Below are positions 16,094-26,582 of a DNA stretch of 64,000 nt, one piece after another. The number at the start of each line of letters is the position of its first letter. Within the stretch, counting starts at the first letter, position 1. The position numbers were made by a program, and so were the translations under genes. The stretch is from contig NZ_JAJEQE010000009.1 of the NCBI RefSeq assembly GCF_020687205.1, forward strand, positions 21,800 through 85,799. The letters are read 5' to 3'. The notes under the pieces were generated by a model, which saw only the letters and a list, made by a program, of their open reading frames with translations, made no database searches and was not told the origin of the DNA. Source of the DNA: Hominisplanchenecus faecis (GTDB taxonomy: Bacteria > Bacillota > Clostridia > Lachnospirales > Lachnospiraceae).

Positions 16094-17038
16094 ATGAAGC
16101 AAAAAATCAAAACCGGCATTCTCATGACCGCTCTGGCTGTTGGCTCTCTTCACATCGTCAATCGCTGTGCCCAGGCTTTTGCCACGGTTAAAAATCTGCT
16201 GGATAAACATAAAGGTGCTTTTTATGACTGGCGTTTCGGTCAGGTCTATTATACAAAAACAGGAGGCGGTTCTCCTCTCCTGCTTGTTCACGATCTGGCT
16301 CCGGCTGCCTCTTCCTACGAATGGGATCTGCTGCTGAAAGATCTGTCTGCAAACCACACGGTATATTGCCTGGATCTTTTTGGCTGCGGTCGCTCCGATA
16401 AACCAAACCTGACCTACACAAACTATTTTTACGTGCAGCTTATCAATGATTTTATCGAGCATGTGATTCACGAAAAAACAGACATCATCGCTACCGGTCT
16501 GTCTTCTTCTTTTGTGTTGATGGCATGCAGTACCAATCCGGATGCCTATAACAAAATTATGATGATCAATCCGGAAAGCATTTCCAATCTGAAATGTACA
16601 CCGTCCAAACGTTCCAGGATCATCAAATTTATTATGGATCTTCCGATCGTCGGTACAGCTGTATACAACATGCAGATGCGGCGGGAAAATATTGAATATT
16701 TATTCACTGAAAAGTATTTTTATAACCCTTTCTCTGTCTCAAAGAAGACGTTGGACATTTATCATGAAGCTGCTCATCTCGATGAGTGCGGCGGGAAATA
16801 TCTGCTGTCCAGCCTGGATGGATTTTATTTAAATGCAGACATCTCCAGAGCCTTAAACAGCATCAACAACAGTCTGTTTATTCTCGAAGGAAGAAAGACA
16901 GCGGAACGTGAACGAACCGTCGAAGGCTATGTCCTCCTCAATTCCGCTGTAGAATACGATTTTATTGAAAATACAGAAAAATACCCGCAAATGGAAAATC
17001 CGCAGGCTGTACTGGAATATGTTGACATGTTCTTTTAA
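16094..17038 (+). CDS. Alpha/beta-fold hydrolase, probably membrane-anchored
   Basis: A 314-residue protein with an N-terminal hydrophobic segment (residues 8-25) that is a signal anchor or signal peptide, followed by an alpha/beta hydrolase domain. Visible are the oxyanion strand LLLVHDLAPAASSYEW, the DLFGCGRSDKP loop and the nucleophile elbow GLSSSF with Ser137. The substrate is unknown; such proteins are esterases or lipases. It has AGAAAGGAG upstream of the ATG and its own promoter. It is the only rightward gene in this leftward region and converges on rsmG. Confidence 0.82.
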   Translation: MKQKIKTGILMTALAVGSLHIVNRCAQAFATVKNLLDKHKGAFYDWRFGQVYYTKTGGGSPLLLVHDLAPAASSYEWDLLLKDLSANHTVYCLDLFGCGRSDKPNLTYTNYFYVQLINDFIEHVIHEKTDIIATGLSSSFVLMACSTNPDAYNKIMMINPESISNLKCTPSKRSRIIKFIMDLPIVGTAVYNMQMRRENIEYLFTEKYFYNPFSVSKKTLDIYHEAAHLDECGGKYLLSSLDGFYLNADISRALNSINNSLFILEGRKTAERERTVEGYVLLNSAVEYDFIENTEKYPQMENPQAVLEYVDMFF

Positions 17039-17064
17039 AATTTAAATCTGATATATGTAAGACT

Positions 17065-17119
17065 TGCACGCGATTCTGGTCATTTTCAGATGACATTTCC
17101 CCAGCAGAATCGCTGTGCA
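17065..17119. repeat. Long imperfect inverted repeat between convergent genes
   Basis: TGCACGCGATTCTG (17065-17078) pairs with CAGAATCGC and GTGCA (17105-17119) with a single bulged T. The loop has its own GTCAT/ATGAC stem. No T-run follows on either strand. It may be a bidirectional terminator or a repeat element. Confidence 0.55.
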
Positions 17120-17253
17120 GTCTGCACTCCGTTTCAGTCGGCATAAAATTACCCTGGCGGCAACAAGGCTTTACAGAAAACGAAGCGTGTCAGCAGATTG
17201 TTTTCAAATCATCCTGACGTACGTTTTTACATTATTACACTCTTTTTGCACAT

Positions 17254-17979
17254 TCACGCAAGAGGCTCTTTCGTCGGCATCCCGGCTTTTCTCGGGTATT
17301 TCTTCGGCGTGCTTCTCTTCTTTTCCACAACCACAAGTGCCCTCTCCATGTCACTTCCCGGCAGATGGAATTTTTCCACTTTTCCGATTTCTCCGCCAAG
17401 CACATAAACTGCCTTCTTACTCTGAGCGATTTCTTCATCCACTGAAACAGATTTATAGGAAACAAATTTTCCGCCGACTTTTACAAACGGCAGGCAATAC
17501 TCGGTAAGGGACGCAAGGTTCGCAACTGCTCTGGAAACAGACAGATCAAACTGTTCGCGGTATTCTGCTTTTTTCGCCGCATCTTCTGCTCTTCCATGCA
17601 CCGTTTCGATTCCGGTAAGCCCCAGGTTATCCACAACTTCATCCAGAAATTTGATCCTTTTGTTCAAAGAGTCCAAAAGTGTCACCTGCAAATGTGGATA
17701 AACAATCTTCAGCGGGATTCCCGGAAAGCCGGCTCCGGTCCCGACATCGATCAGGCTGTTTATTTTTTCCATCTCCACATATTCTGCCGCTGCCACGCTG
17801 TCCACAAAATGTTTCTGCATCACTTCGTCAAATTCAGTGATCCCGGTGAGGTTCATCACTTTATTCCATTCTACCAGCAGCTCATAATATTTCTCAAACT
17901 GTTCAATCTGCTTCTCTGTCAATGTCACGCCAAATGCCTGACATCCATCTTCTAAAATATGAAATTTACTTCTGTCCAC
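17254..17979 (-). CDS. rsmG: 16S rRNA (guanine(527)-N(7))-methyltransferase RsmG
   Basis: A 241-residue SAM-dependent methyltransferase. The glycine-rich SAM motif is LIDVGTGAGFPGIPLKI, and AVANLASLTEYCLPFVKVGG is typical of the family. It methylates G527 of 16S rRNA. It is the last gene of the rpmH-to-rsmG operon, 92 bp after mnmG. A basic tail (KKRSTPKKYPRKAGMP) ends the protein. Confidence 0.96.
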   Translation of the reverse strand: MDRSKFHILEDGCQAFGVTLTEKQIEQFEKYYELLVEWNKVMNLTGITEFDEVMQKHFVDSVAAAEYVEMEKINSLIDVGTGAGFPGIPLKIVYPHLQVTLLDSLNKRIKFLDEVVDNLGLTGIETVHGRAEDAAKKAEYREQFDLSVSRAVANLASLTEYCLPFVKVGGKFVSYKSVSVDEEIAQSKKAVYVLGGEIGKVEKFHLPGSDMERALVVVEKKRSTPKKYPRKAGMPTKEPLA

Positions 17980-18071
17980 GTTTTCCTCCTGTCAAATATC
18001 TCGTGCATCTGACTTAAAATTCAATATTTACGTTTCGTCTGCCAAACATTCTTTTGCCGCAGGACTTCACT

Positions 18072-19952
18072 TTATTTTCGATCTCTGGATTCCAAATATA
18101 CGAGCAGTACGGAAATATCCGCCGGTGACACACCGGAAATACGGGATGCCTGTCCGATGGAAAGCGGCTGGAATTTTTTCAGTTTCTGCACCGCTTCAAT
18201 TCTCAGGCTTCCGACTTCGTCGTAATTAATATCTTTCGGAATCCGTTTGTTTTCCATTTTCTTGAACTGCTCGACCTGCTTCATCTGTCTTCGGATGTAG
18301 CCCTGATATTTGATGTTGATATTGACCTGTTCACACACACCGGCAGAATACTGCGGTCTGTTTTTGTCAATCTCTGCTAACATCTCATAGTCCAGCTCCG
18401 GACGGCGTACCAGTTCTCCGATGGTTGTTCCGGACTTCAGAAGTGTACTTTCATGTGCCTCCAGAAATTTCTGTACTACTTCGGTTCCGCCGATATTCTC
18501 ATGATCTACACGTTCCATTTCTTCTGCGATCTGACGCTCTTTTGTTTTCAGATCCTGATAGCGTTCTTCGGAGATCAGCCCCACCTGATAACCTTTCTCT
18601 GTCAGACGCAGATCTGCATTGTCCTGGCGCAGAAGCAGACGATATTCTGCTCTGGATGTCATCATACGATATGGCTCACGATTCTCTTTTGTTACCAGAT
18701 CATCAATCAGAACGCCAATATAAGCTTCCGAACGATCAAGGATCAGCGGCTCTTTTCCCTTTACCTGCATTGCTGCATTGATACCGGCAATCAGTCCCTG
18801 TGCCGCTGCTTCCTCATATCCGCTGCTGCCGTTAAACTGTCCGCCACTGAAAAGTCCCCTGATATTTTTAAACTCCAGGGATGCATCCAGCTGTCTCGGA
18901 TTGATGCAGTCATACTCTATCGCATAGGCATTGCGGACAATCTTTGCGTGCTCAAGTCCGGCTACCGTGTGGTACATTTCATGCTGAACATCTTCCGGAA
19001 GAGAGCTTGACATACCGCCGATATACATTTCGTTCGTATGCAGTCCTTCCGGCTCAAGAAATACCTGGTGTCTGTTTTTATCTGCAAATTTTACCACTTT
19101 GTCCTCGATGGACGGACAATATCTCGGTCCGGTTCCTTCGATCATACCGGAATATAGGGGGGAACGATCCAGGTTTTTGCGAATAATTTCATGTGTCTCT
19201 TCGTTTGTATACGTCAGCCAGCAGGATGCCTGGTCGATCTGGACACTCTCCGGGTCGGTTGTAAAAGAAAAGGGTACCACTCTCTCATCGCCAAACTGTT
19301 CCTGCATTTTTGAAAAATCAATCGATCTGCGGTCTACACGTGCCGGTGTACCGGTCTTAAATCGCTGCATCTCGATTCCATGTGCTTTCAGGGAATCTGT
19401 CAGATGATTTGCTGCCTGCAATCCGTTTGGCCCGGTATAATTACTGATATCACCGTAAATACATCTTGCACGCAGATATGTTCCGGTACAAAGCACGCAG
19501 GCTTTGCAGTGATACGTTGCCCCGGAGAATGTTTTGACTCCGGTGATTTTTCCGTCTTCTGTCAGAATTTCTGCAACTTCTGCCTGCACGATTGACAGGT
19601 TATCTGTGTTTTCCAAAACTTTTCGCATGGATCTGGAATATTCTGCCTTGTCTGCCTGTGCACGCAGAGAATGTACGGCAGGTCCTTTGGATTTATTGAG
19701 CATCTTGGACTGGATAAACGTTTTGTCGATATTTTTTCCCATCTCACCGCCAAGTGCATCGATCTCTCTTACCAGATGACCCTTGGAGCTTCCACCTATG
19801 TTCGGGTTGCACGGCATCAGTGCAATGCTGTCCACACTCACGGTAAAAATGGTTGTGGAAAGTCCGAGTCTTGCACAGGCAAGTGCTGCCTCACATCCGG
19901 CATGTCCGGCTCCTACGACTACCACATCTGTATATTCTTCTAATGTATTCAT
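18072..19952 (-). CDS. mnmG: tRNA uridine-5-carboxymethylaminomethyl modification enzyme MnmG
   Basis: A 626-residue FAD protein. The N-terminal Rossmann motif is [21 protein letters not shown] and the conserved cysteine-bearing segment is CLNPRQL-like ([20 protein letters not shown]). With MnmE it installs the cmnm5 group at U34 of certain tRNAs. The ATG at 19952 is chosen over an upstream in-frame start because GGAGG lies directly before it. It is 13 bp downstream of mnmE, so the partners are co-transcribed. Confidence 0.97.
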   Translation of the reverse strand: MNTLEEYTDVVVVGAGHAGCEAALACARLGLSTTIFTVSVDSIALMPCNPNIGGSSKGHLVREIDALGGEMGKNIDKTFIQSKMLNKSKGPAVHSLRAQADKAEYSRSMRKVLENTDNLSIVQAEVAEILTEDGKITGVKTFSGATYHCKACVLCTGTYLRARCIYGDISNYTGPNGLQAANHLTDSLKAHGIEMQRFKTGTPARVDRRSIDFSKMQEQFGDERVVPFSFTTDPESVQIDQASCWLTYTNEETHEIIRKNLDRSPLYSGMIEGTGPRYCPSIEDKVVKFADKNRHQVFLEPEGLHTNEMYIGGMSSSLPEDVQHEMYHTVAGLEHAKIVRNAYAIEYDCINPRQLDASLEFKNIRGLFSGGQFNGSSGYEEAAAQGLIAGINAAMQVKGKEPLILDRSEAYIGVLIDDLVTKENREPYRMMTSRAEYRLLLRQDNADLRLTEKGYQVGLISEERYQDLKTKERQIAEEMERVDHENIGGTEVVQKFLEAHESTLLKSGTTIGELVRRPELDYEMLAEIDKNRPQYSAGVCEQVNINIKYQGYIRRQMKQVEQFKKMENKRIPKDINYDEVGSLRIEAVQKLKKFQPLSIGQASRISGVSPADISVLLVYLESRDRK

Positions 19953-19965
19953 TTCTTGCCTCCAC

Positions 19966-21345
19966 TTATTTGCCCATACAGAACTTACTGAAAATTTCAT
20001 TTACCAGATCATCATCCACGGCCTCGCCGATAATCGTTCCCAGAGATTCATATGCACTCATCAGATCGATCGAGAAGAAATCCTCCGGCATATCCTGTGC
20101 GATGCTCTCCGTCACCTGCTTCAGGCTCTCTTTTGCATCCATAAGCGCTGCCTTATGACGCATATTTGTGATACATACCTCATCGTTAAAAGAAAGGCTA
20201 CCTTCGAGAAACATATTTTTAAGTGTATCCTCAAGCTGTTCAAATCCAGTCTCATCTTTTGCAGAAACGCAGATCACCGGATGTTCTCCCACTTTTTCCT
20301 TCAGGATCTGTTCTGTCGTTACCGGCTCCAGATCCGATTTATTTAAAAGAACGATCACCTTTCTGCCTTCAAATAGTTCGATAATCTCTTCATCATTCTC
20401 ATCCAGTGCGGTCGATGAATCTGCCACGTACAGAATCAGGTCTGCTTCTTTTGCATATTTTTTTGCACGCTGCACACCAATCTGCTCTACGATATCTTCC
20501 GTATCACGGATGCCTGCGGTATCCATCAGGTTAAGTGTGATGCCGTGAAGATTGATGCTCTGCTCCAGCACATCTCTTGTCGTTCCCGCAATGTCTGTCA
20601 CGATCGCCTTTTCCGTTCCGCAGAGCTTGTTAAGCAGAGAAGACTTTCCGGCGTTTGGCTTTCCAAGGATTACCGTCTTGATGCCTTCCGTCATGATCCT
20701 TCCATCGTTTGCAGAGCGGATCAGCTTCTCGATCATCTCGATCCACGCTTCATTTTCCTTTTCAAGCTCCTGCGGATAACCGTCAAGGCTGATATGTTCC
20801 GGATCATCCAATGCCGACTCAATATATGCAATATGATAAATGATCTTTGCTCTCAGATCCTTTATTTTCTGACCGATGCTTCCGCGAAGCTGGCCGACGG
20901 AACTTTTCAGAGCGTATTCATTTTTTGCCTCAATGACATCCATCACCGCCTCCGCCTGCGACAGATCCATTCTTCCATTTAAAAAGGCACGTTTGGTAAA
21001 TTCTCCCGGCTCTGCCGGAGCTGCACCATTTTTGATCACAGCTTCCAGCACTCGCTGTATCGCATACACACCGCCGTGGCAGTCGATTTCTACGGTATCT
21101 TCCGCCGTAAAACTTCTCGGTGCACGCATCAGAACTACAAGCACCTCATCCAGCACTTCGTCTCCGTCACAGATATAACCATAGTGAACCGTATGGGATT
21201 GCTGTTCTGATAATTTCTTTTTGCCTTTCGGACTTCTGTATACACGGTCCGCTATTTCAAATGCCTGATCTCCGCTGATTCGCACAATCCCGATTCCGGA
21301 ACTGTTGACTGCTGTGGAGATCGCTGCAATCGTTTCACCTTTCAT
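19966..21345 (-). CDS. mnmE: tRNA uridine-5-carboxymethylaminomethyl synthesis GTPase MnmE
   Basis: A 459-residue three-domain protein: an N-terminal formyl-THF-binding domain (1-120), a helical domain, and an inserted G domain with G1 [15 protein letters not shown]3 [10 protein letters not shown] and G4 NKSD. It ends in the conserved C-terminal CxGK (FCMGK). It works with MnmG on wobble uridine. The ATG at 21345 follows AGGAGG; an upstream extension to 21414 has no ribosome binding site. Confidence 0.97.
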   Translation of the reverse strand: MKGETIAAISTAVNSSGIGIVRISGDQAFEIADRVYRSPKGKKKLSEQQSHTVHYGYICDGDEVLDEVLVVLMRAPRSFTAEDTVEIDCHGGVYAIQRVLEAVIKNGAAPAEPGEFTKRAFLNGRMDLSQAEAVMDVIEAKNEYALKSSVGQLRGSIGQKIKDLRAKIIYHIAYIESALDDPEHISLDGYPQELEKENEAWIEMIEKLIRSANDGRIMTEGIKTVILGKPNAGKSSLLNKLCGTEKAIVTDIAGTTRDVLEQSINLHGITLNLMDTAGIRDTEDIVEQIGVQRAKKYAKEADLILYVADSSTALDENDEEIIELFEGRKVIVLLNKSDLEPVTTEQILKEKVGEHPVICVSAKDETGFEQLEDTLKNMFLEGSLSFNDEVCITNMRHKAALMDAKESLKQVTESIAQDMPEDFFSIDLMSAYESLGTIIGEAVDDDLVNEIFSKFCMGK

Positions 21346-21425
21346 TGATTCCTCCTGATATTCAAAAAGTCTGATTTTCGGCAGCATATCTGCCGCACTG
21401 AAAATCAGACTCATATCACTTACAA

Positions 21426-22346
21426 CTATTTTACTTTACTGTTTTTTAATGTAACAACTACTTTACGATACGGCTCTTCGCCCTCGCTGTGTGTGGACAC
21501 CAGCGGATCATTCTGAAGTGCAGAATGGATTACTCTTCTCTCGTATGGATTCATCGGCTCCAGGAATACCGGTTTCTTTGTTCTCTTTACTTTGAACGCA
21601 ATATTCTTTGCCAGATTTTCCAGCGTCTCTTTTCTGCGTGCACGGTAGTTTTCGGTATCTACCTTCACACGTACATATCCCGCATTGCCTTTGTTGACAA
21701 CGAGGCTTGTAAGATACTGGATAGAATCAAGAGTCTGTCCTCTCTTACCGATCAGAACACCCATGTCTTTACCGGAAAGCTCGATGTTCAGATTGTCATC
21801 TTTATCAAATGATGTTTTGATGCAAACTTCTGAATCCATTGCTGCAAACATTTTCTCTAGAAATTCTTTTGCATCTTTCTCTGCTGCTTCTTTGTTGATT
21901 GGAAGCTTTTCTCTTGTAACTGCCGGTTTTGCCTGCGGTTCTTCTTTCTTTACTTCCACTTCTTTTTCAGCTTTTGACTGCGGCTGATTTTCCGGTTTTC
22001 TTTCCGGTTTCTTCTCAACCGGTTTTTCTTCCTTCTTTTCAACCGTTTTCTCAGGCTGTTTTTTTACCGGCTCTTTGGTAAATTTCTTTGCCGGTTTTTT
22101 CATAAAGCTTTTCTTTTCAGAAATGTCCTTCAAAGGATCTCTTACGGCTTCCTCAAAATCAAGAGAAATATCTTTTTTCTTTCTTGCCCTTATAATGGCC
22201 GGTTTTCTTCCGATTCCAAAAAGTCCGGAAGTTGCTTCCTGAATAACATCATATTCAATATTATCGCTGCTTGTTCCAAGCTGAATTGCTGCATTCATGA
22301 TCGCTTCTTCTTTTGTCTTCGCAGAAACCTCGATATACTCTTCCAT
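21426..22346 (-). CDS. jag: RNA-binding cell elongation regulator Jag/EloR (KhpB)
   Basis: A 306-residue protein: Jag_N domain (1-52, starting EEYIEVSAKTKEEAI), a long Lys/Glu/Pro-rich linker (about 65-155), a KH domain with the GKRGQTLD loop (about 195-215) and a C-terminal R3H domain (RRVIHSALQND ... HSEGEEPYRKVVV). It binds RNA and, in streptococci, controls elongation with KhpA. The ATG at 22346 follows GGGAGGT. It lies between yidC and mnmE in the operon. Confidence 0.94.
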   Translation of the reverse strand: MEEYIEVSAKTKEEAIMNAAIQLGTSSDNIEYDVIQEATSGLFGIGRKPAIIRARKKKDISLDFEEAVRDPLKDISEKKSFMKKPAKKFTKEPVKKQPEKTVEKKEEKPVEKKPERKPENQPQSKAEKEVEVKKEEPQAKPAVTREKLPINKEAAEKDAKEFLEKMFAAMDSEVCIKTSFDKDDNLNIELSGKDMGVLIGKRGQTLDSIQYLTSLVVNKGNAGYVRVKVDTENYRARRKETLENLAKNIAFKVKRTKKPVFLEPMNPYERRVIHSALQNDPLVSTHSEGEEPYRKVVVTLKNSKVK

Positions 22347-22400
22347 TTTAATACCTCCCATCCTTCTCCCCATATTACTTCTCTTTATTACCTTATTACT

Positions 22401-23678
22401 TTAATTCTTATTTTTCTTACCTTTTGGATTCTTTTCATCAAACTGCTGAACCATTCTCGCTTTTGCTGCAATACTTCCCGGTTTCGCATCTGCGTGTTTA
22501 TAGTACTCCGTAGAATCCTGGATTTTTTTCTGACGTTCTGCCTGTTTCTTCTCATCCACTTTCTGTGCATCCTCAAGATCTTTGAAGTTTACTTTTGCAT
22601 GCTCAGAAATTTTCTTTGGCGGAAGTCCCTGTTTCTTACGTTTGGCATTCATTTTCTCCACATTTTTGCGGATCAGTGCGTCCATATCCATCTTTTCCAT
22701 ATGTTTGTTGACAACAACCTGCTGGATACCTCTGAATACCGCACCTGCGATCCAGTAGATACCAAGACCGATCGGAAGTGACAGACAGAAGAATACGGAT
22801 ACCAGAGGCATCATATTGTTCATCATCTTCATGGAGCTTTCCATGGAACTGTCGTCTCCCGCCGGGCTTGCTGCTGCCTGCGGCATCAGTCTGGTGTTGA
22901 GCCACTGGCTTAAACCTGCCAGTACCGGGATTGCCAGTGCACATACAAATAAAATCCAGTTATGTGCCTTGAAATTTTCCACCATCGCTGTCATCGGTGA
23001 ATTGGAAATATTCAATCCCAGGAAATAGTTCATTTTATCAAGACTGCCTGTTGTCTGTGAGATCATACCTGACAGATCCGGAAACTTCTCTGCCATTGCA
23101 GTCCAGTCTGCCGGTTTGAACTTGTACAGTGCATCGATCGCACTGTTTGCTGTATAACCAAGTCTCTGGAAATTGACCTGGTTTCCTACTATATCAGCTA
23201 AAAACTGCTGTGTACCCTGTGTCTTTAAAAGAACATTTACAAGAGGAGTAAATACATCTTTTACACTTGCAACGTAAGCCGGAATATTCCAGATTACACG
23301 ATACAATGCAAACAGGATCGGCAGCTGAATCAGCATCGGAAGACATGTTCCCATCGGAGAAACACCGTATTTTGCATATACATTCTGTGTTTCTTCGTTC
23401 ATCTTCATCATACTTACCTGGTCGTTTTTGCCGGCATACTTTTTCTGGATTGCCTTTATCTCAGGATTCATGATCGCAGACATCTTTGAAAACTTCTGCT
23501 GTTTGATCGTGAGTGGAGTGAGCAGGGCATAAATAACCAGTGTAAACAAAATAATACATACACCGATATTGGAAATCCCAAACACCCCGTCAGTGAAACT
23601 AAAAATCGCATTCATCAAAAGACCTAACAGTGTTGCCACCTGTCCAATGATGATGGTGTTGCTTTTTGTTAATAACAT
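22401..23678 (-). CDS. yidC: Membrane protein insertase YidC
   Basis: A 425-residue YidC/Oxa1 insertase of the Gram-positive type. Membrane segments lie at about residues 8-30 and 33-58 and in the C-terminal half. The conserved core has QLPILFALYRVIWNIPA and PLVSVFFCLSLPIGLGIYWI. The insertion groove residue near the first core segment is in TPLTIKQQKFSK. A basic C-terminal tail may contact the ribosome. GGAGGAAGGTT precedes the ATG. It inserts membrane proteins with or without SecYEG. Confidence 0.95.
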   Translation of the reverse strand: MLLTKSNTIIIGQVATLLGLLMNAIFSFTDGVFGISNIGVCIILFTLVIYALLTPLTIKQQKFSKMSAIMNPEIKAIQKKYAGKNDQVSMMKMNEETQNVYAKYGVSPMGTCLPMLIQLPILFALYRVIWNIPAYVASVKDVFTPLVNVLLKTQGTQQFLADIVGNQVNFQRLGYTANSAIDALYKFKPADWTAMAEKFPDLSGMISQTTGSLDKMNYFLGLNISNSPMTAMVENFKAHNWILFVCALAIPVLAGLSQWLNTRLMPQAAASPAGDDSSMESSMKMMNNMMPLVSVFFCLSLPIGLGIYWIAGAVFRGIQQVVVNKHMEKMDMDALIRKNVEKMNAKRKKQGLPPKKISEHAKVNFKDLEDAQKVDEKKQAERQKKIQDSTEYYKHADAKPGSIAAKARMVQQFDEKNPKGKKNKN

Positions 23679-23759
23679 AACCTTCCTCCTGCATATTCAC
23701 CTGACATTATACAGCAGTTCTTCATATTCAATTTTCTATTTTTAATTCTTCCTACCCGT

Positions 23760-23969
23760 TTACGGAACGGGATCATAACCACCCTTGGAAAAGGGATTGC
23801 ATCGCAAAATCCTCCAGCATGCCAGAAGACTTCCTTTAACAGCCCCGTATTTTTGTATCGCCTCCAGGCCATACTGCGAGCAGGTCGGTGTATAGGGGCA
23901 TCTCGTATGCTTTAATGGTGACAGAAATTTCTGATAAAACCGGATCATTGCGATTAAAATATTTTTCAT
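23760..23969 (-). CDS. yidD: Membrane protein insertion efficiency factor YidD
   Basis: A 69-residue protein with the family core [20 protein letters not shown], then [12 protein letters not shown] and a C-terminal [13 protein letters not shown]. Three cysteines are conserved. The start is the ATG at 23969, 5 bp after the rnpA stop and behind a GCAGGTTG ribosome binding site. It assists YidC-dependent insertion. Confidence 0.93.
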   Translation of the reverse strand: MKNILIAMIRFYQKFLSPLKHTRCPYTPTCSQYGLEAIQKYGAVKGSLLACWRILRCNPFSKGGYDPVP

Positions 23970-23974
23970 GAATA

Positions 23975-24310
23975 TCAACCTGCTATTTTATGCACTTTAC
24001 CAAGATGTAATAATGCACTTTCTACTTCAAAATAATTCTTATCTTTTGCAACAGGTCTTGCAATTACTACAATATCATATCCTGAGTGAAACCTGGTTTC
24101 ACTCAGGCGATAACTTTCTCTTATCAATCTGGCCAGTCTGTGTCTGACCACACTATTGCCCACCTTTTTACTGACCGAAATCCCAAGTCTGTTCCTCTCT
24201 GTCTGATTCGGATAGATATACATAATGAGATAACGGTTGGCGGCCGACTTTCCATACTTATATACCGTCTGGAAATCTCTGTTTTTTTTCAAAGACTCTG
24301 AAAATATCAT
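23975..24310 (-). CDS. rnpA: Ribonuclease P protein component
   Basis: A 111-residue basic protein with the RNR motif region [20 protein letters not shown] and N-terminal [15 protein letters not shown]. It binds the RNase P RNA and helps cleave tRNA 5' leaders. It lies between rpmH and yidD as in most bacteria. Confidence 0.96.
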   Translation of the reverse strand: MIFSESLKKNRDFQTVYKYGKSAANRYLIMYIYPNQTERNRLGISVSKKVGNSVVRHRLARLIRESYRLSETRFHSGYDIVVIARPVAKDKNYFEVESALLHLGKVHKIAG

Positions 24311-24377
24311 ACTGCTTCCTTTTTTCTGTCATCCTTTCAAAAGACGAACATAGAAGAAAAGGCCACACATCTGCGGC

Positions 24378-24512
24378 CTATGCTGATAATTTTTTTCTTC
24401 CTTTTAATCTTCTGGCAGCAAGTACTTTTCTTCCGCCTGCAGTGCTCATTCTTGCTCTGAATCCATGAACTTTAGCTCTGGATCTTTTCTTTGGCTGAAA
24501 TGTCATTTTCAT
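24378..24512 (-). CDS. rpmH: 50S ribosomal protein bL34
   Basis: A 44-residue very basic protein starting [20 protein letters not shown] and ending [11 protein letters not shown], the full L34 sequence. It is too short for a 60-codon cut-off. A strong AGGAGGTG ribosome binding site lies upstream. It is the first gene of the operon that runs to rsmG. Confidence 0.98.
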   Translation of the reverse strand: MKMTFQPKKRSRAKVHGFRARMSTAGGRKVLAARRLKGRKKLSA

Positions 24513-24575
24513 TATTACGGCACCTCCTTATCAAATATAAAATCTGTTTTATCTGTTTAGAAAACATCGTTTCAA

Positions 24576-24604
24576 TTATATATGCAAAGCCCCATAAAGT
24601 CAAG
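24576..24604 (-). promoter_or_regulatory. Promoter of the rpmH operon
   Basis: On the minus strand TTGACT (24599-24604) and a perfect TATAAT (24576-24581) are spaced by 17 bp, 64 bp upstream of rpmH. Confidence 0.85.
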
Positions 24605-24699
24605 TAATTCCGTGATTTTTTCAATTGAACCGAGCTTTGGGGCAGAACCATTCCTGTCAGTCCCATAGACAAACGGATGCAAAGCGGACATCTGCATAG

Positions 24700-25190
24700 T
24701 TTACACTCAGTTATCCACATTTTGGGGATAACTTGGGGATAACTTTTTTATTTGATGTGAAAAACTTTTTTCTTTTTCAAAAAAATGCCTTAAAATAAGG
24801 CTTTTCCCACTGTGGATGATGTTCCTTTAGTTATTCACACTGCCAATCCCCCCTCTTTCCTTCTTTCGACATTTTTCTACATTTTTCGAAGTCTGTGATT
24901 CCCAAAATTCCTTTATTTTTCAACCTTTTTTTCATCTGGTTCTTCTGTAACATACTTATGTAAACTTATTGGTTTACATAAAGTTATCCACATTTTGGGG
25001 ATAACTTGGGGATAACTTCGTGTGTAACTTTTGCATATTTTCTACATTTTTCCCACAAACGCCCATTTTATCGCATTTTTGAGTGTGGATTATTGTCGAA
25101 AAGTTATGCACATTCAAAAATAAGCATTGATAATTTTCCTGTTTTAGTTTAATATTAAATAAGTAAAACTGGCCTTAAAAGGAGATCCTC
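24700..25190. other. oriC: Chromosomal replication origin oriC, upstream part
   Basis: The 678 bp between rpmH and dnaA hold two clusters of DnaA boxes (TTATCCACA at 24711 and 24984, inverted TTATCCCCA boxes at 24723, 24734 and at the matching places in the second copy). More relaxed boxes lie near 24832, 25083 and 25103. The flanking DNA is very A+T-rich. GCCTTA-AAA-TAAGGC followed by TTTT at about 24788-24806 could stop transcription. Location next to dnaA and rpmH supports oriC. Confidence 0.92.
24709..25018 (+). repeat. 37-bp DnaA-box block present twice
   Basis: The block at 24709-24745 is repeated without mismatch at 24982-25018. Each copy has one TTATCCACA and two inverted TTATCCCCA boxes spaced 11 bp apart. 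Confidence 0.9.
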
Positions 25191-26582
25191 ATGAATATCA
25201 TAGAAGAAAAGTGGGACAGTGTTGTGGATACCCTCAGTACAGAATTCGGATTTTCCCCAATTTCCATCAACACCTGGATCAAACCACTTCAAGTACAAAG
25301 ATATGACAGTGACGAAGGCACTCTTTTTATTTATGTCCCGATTGATGAAATGGGTATTAACGAGGATTTCATTAATTCCTATATAAATAAGAAGTTTACA
25401 ACTCCGCTTCGTTCTACGATTGCAGAGCTCACAGGACTGGACTGCACCAAGATCGTGTATACTGTAGAACAAAATGTTGTAAAAGAAGCGGATTCCTCTT
25501 CGAATACTGACAATTCTTTCAATAATATATTAGAAAAAGCAAATTTAAATCCGGAATATACCTTTGAAAACTTCGTTGTCGGAAGCAACAACAAATTTGC
25601 ACACGCTGCATCTTTGGCAGTTGCCGAATCCCCGGGCGAAATCTACAACCCCCTCTTCCTCTACGGAGGTGTTGGACTGGGGAAAACCCATCTGATGCAC
25701 TCGATCGCACACTTTATCCTGGAAAATAATCCACAGACCAGAGTACTTTATGTAACGAGTGAATCCTTTACGAATGAACTGATTGAAGCGATCCGAAACG
25801 GCAATAATACTGCTATGACAAAATTCCGTGAAAAGTACCGTAATATCGACGTTCTGCTGATCGACGATATCCAGTTTATCATCGGAAAAGAGTCCACACA
25901 GGAAGAGTTTTTCCACACATTTAACGACCTGCATGGTGCGAAAAAGCAGATCATCATTTCATCCGATAAACCGCCGAAAGAGATCGCAACGCTGGAAGGA
26001 AGGCTGAAATCCCGCTTTGAATGGGGCCTGATCGCAGATATTTCTTCCCCGGATTATGAGACAAGGATGGCAATCCTCCGCAAAAAAGAAGAACGTGATT
26101 CCAAAGAAAAAGGTTACCATCTGGATGATGAAGTCATTCAGTATATTGCTACCAATATCAAGTCCAATATCCGTGAACTCGAAGGTGCACTGAACCGGAT
26201 CACTGCAATGAGCAGTCTTGAACACCGCGAAATTACAGTAGAACTGGCACAGGAAGCCTTAAAGGATATGATTTCACCGAATGCAAAACGAGAAATCACC
26301 CCGGATCTGATCCTTCTGACCGTTGCAGAACACTTTCATATCAAAACAGATGATATAAAAGGTTCCAAACGAAGTGCTGATATCGTGATTCCAAGGCAGA
26401 TTGCCATGTATCTGTGCCGTGAAATGACCAGCACACCGCTCAAAGCGATCGGAAAACTGATGGGAAACCGCGATCATACGACCGTACTTCATGGAGTTGA
26501 GAAAATTTCGAAAGAAATTGAGACTTCCGATGATCTGAAAAACACGATAGATATCATTAAAAAGAAACTGAATCCAAACTAG
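25191..26582 (+). CDS. dnaA: Chromosomal replication initiator protein DnaA
   Basis: A 463-residue DnaA: domain I (1-85), a variable linker with Ser/Asn run (about 95-115), AAA+ domain III with Walker A GGVGLGKTHL, Walker B VLLIDDIQF and sensor 2 region NIRELEGALNRI, and domain IV with the DnaA-box reading motif RDHTTVLHG. It binds the boxes at oriC and melts DNA. AAAGGAGA precedes the ATG. Confidence 0.98.
   Translation: MNIIEEKWDSVVDTLSTEFGFSPISINTWIKPLQVQRYDSDEGTLFIYVPIDEMGINEDFINSYINKKFTTPLRSTIAELTGLDCTKIVYTVEQNVVKEADSSSNTDNSFNNILEKANLNPEYTFENFVVGSNNKFAHAASLAVAESPGEIYNPLFLYGGVGLGKTHLMHSIAHFILENNPQTRVLYVTSESFTNELIEAIRNGNNTAMTKFREKYRNIDVLLIDDIQFIIGKESTQEEFFHTFNDLHGAKKQIIISSDKPPKEIATLEGRLKSRFEWGLIADISSPDYETRMAILRKKEERDSKEKGYHLDDEVIQYIATNIKSNIRELEGALNRITAMSSLEHREITVELAQEALKDMISPNAKREITPDLILLTVAEHFHIKTDDIKGSKRSADIVIPRQIAMYLCREMTSTPLKAIGKLMGNRDHTTVLHGVEKISKEIETSDDLKNTIDIIKKKLNPN

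Noticed and set aside
24472..24720. 82-codon leftward frame at rpmH
   Set aside because: It overlaps rpmH in another frame and covers the rpmH promoter; the 44-residue L34 sequence is unmistakable.
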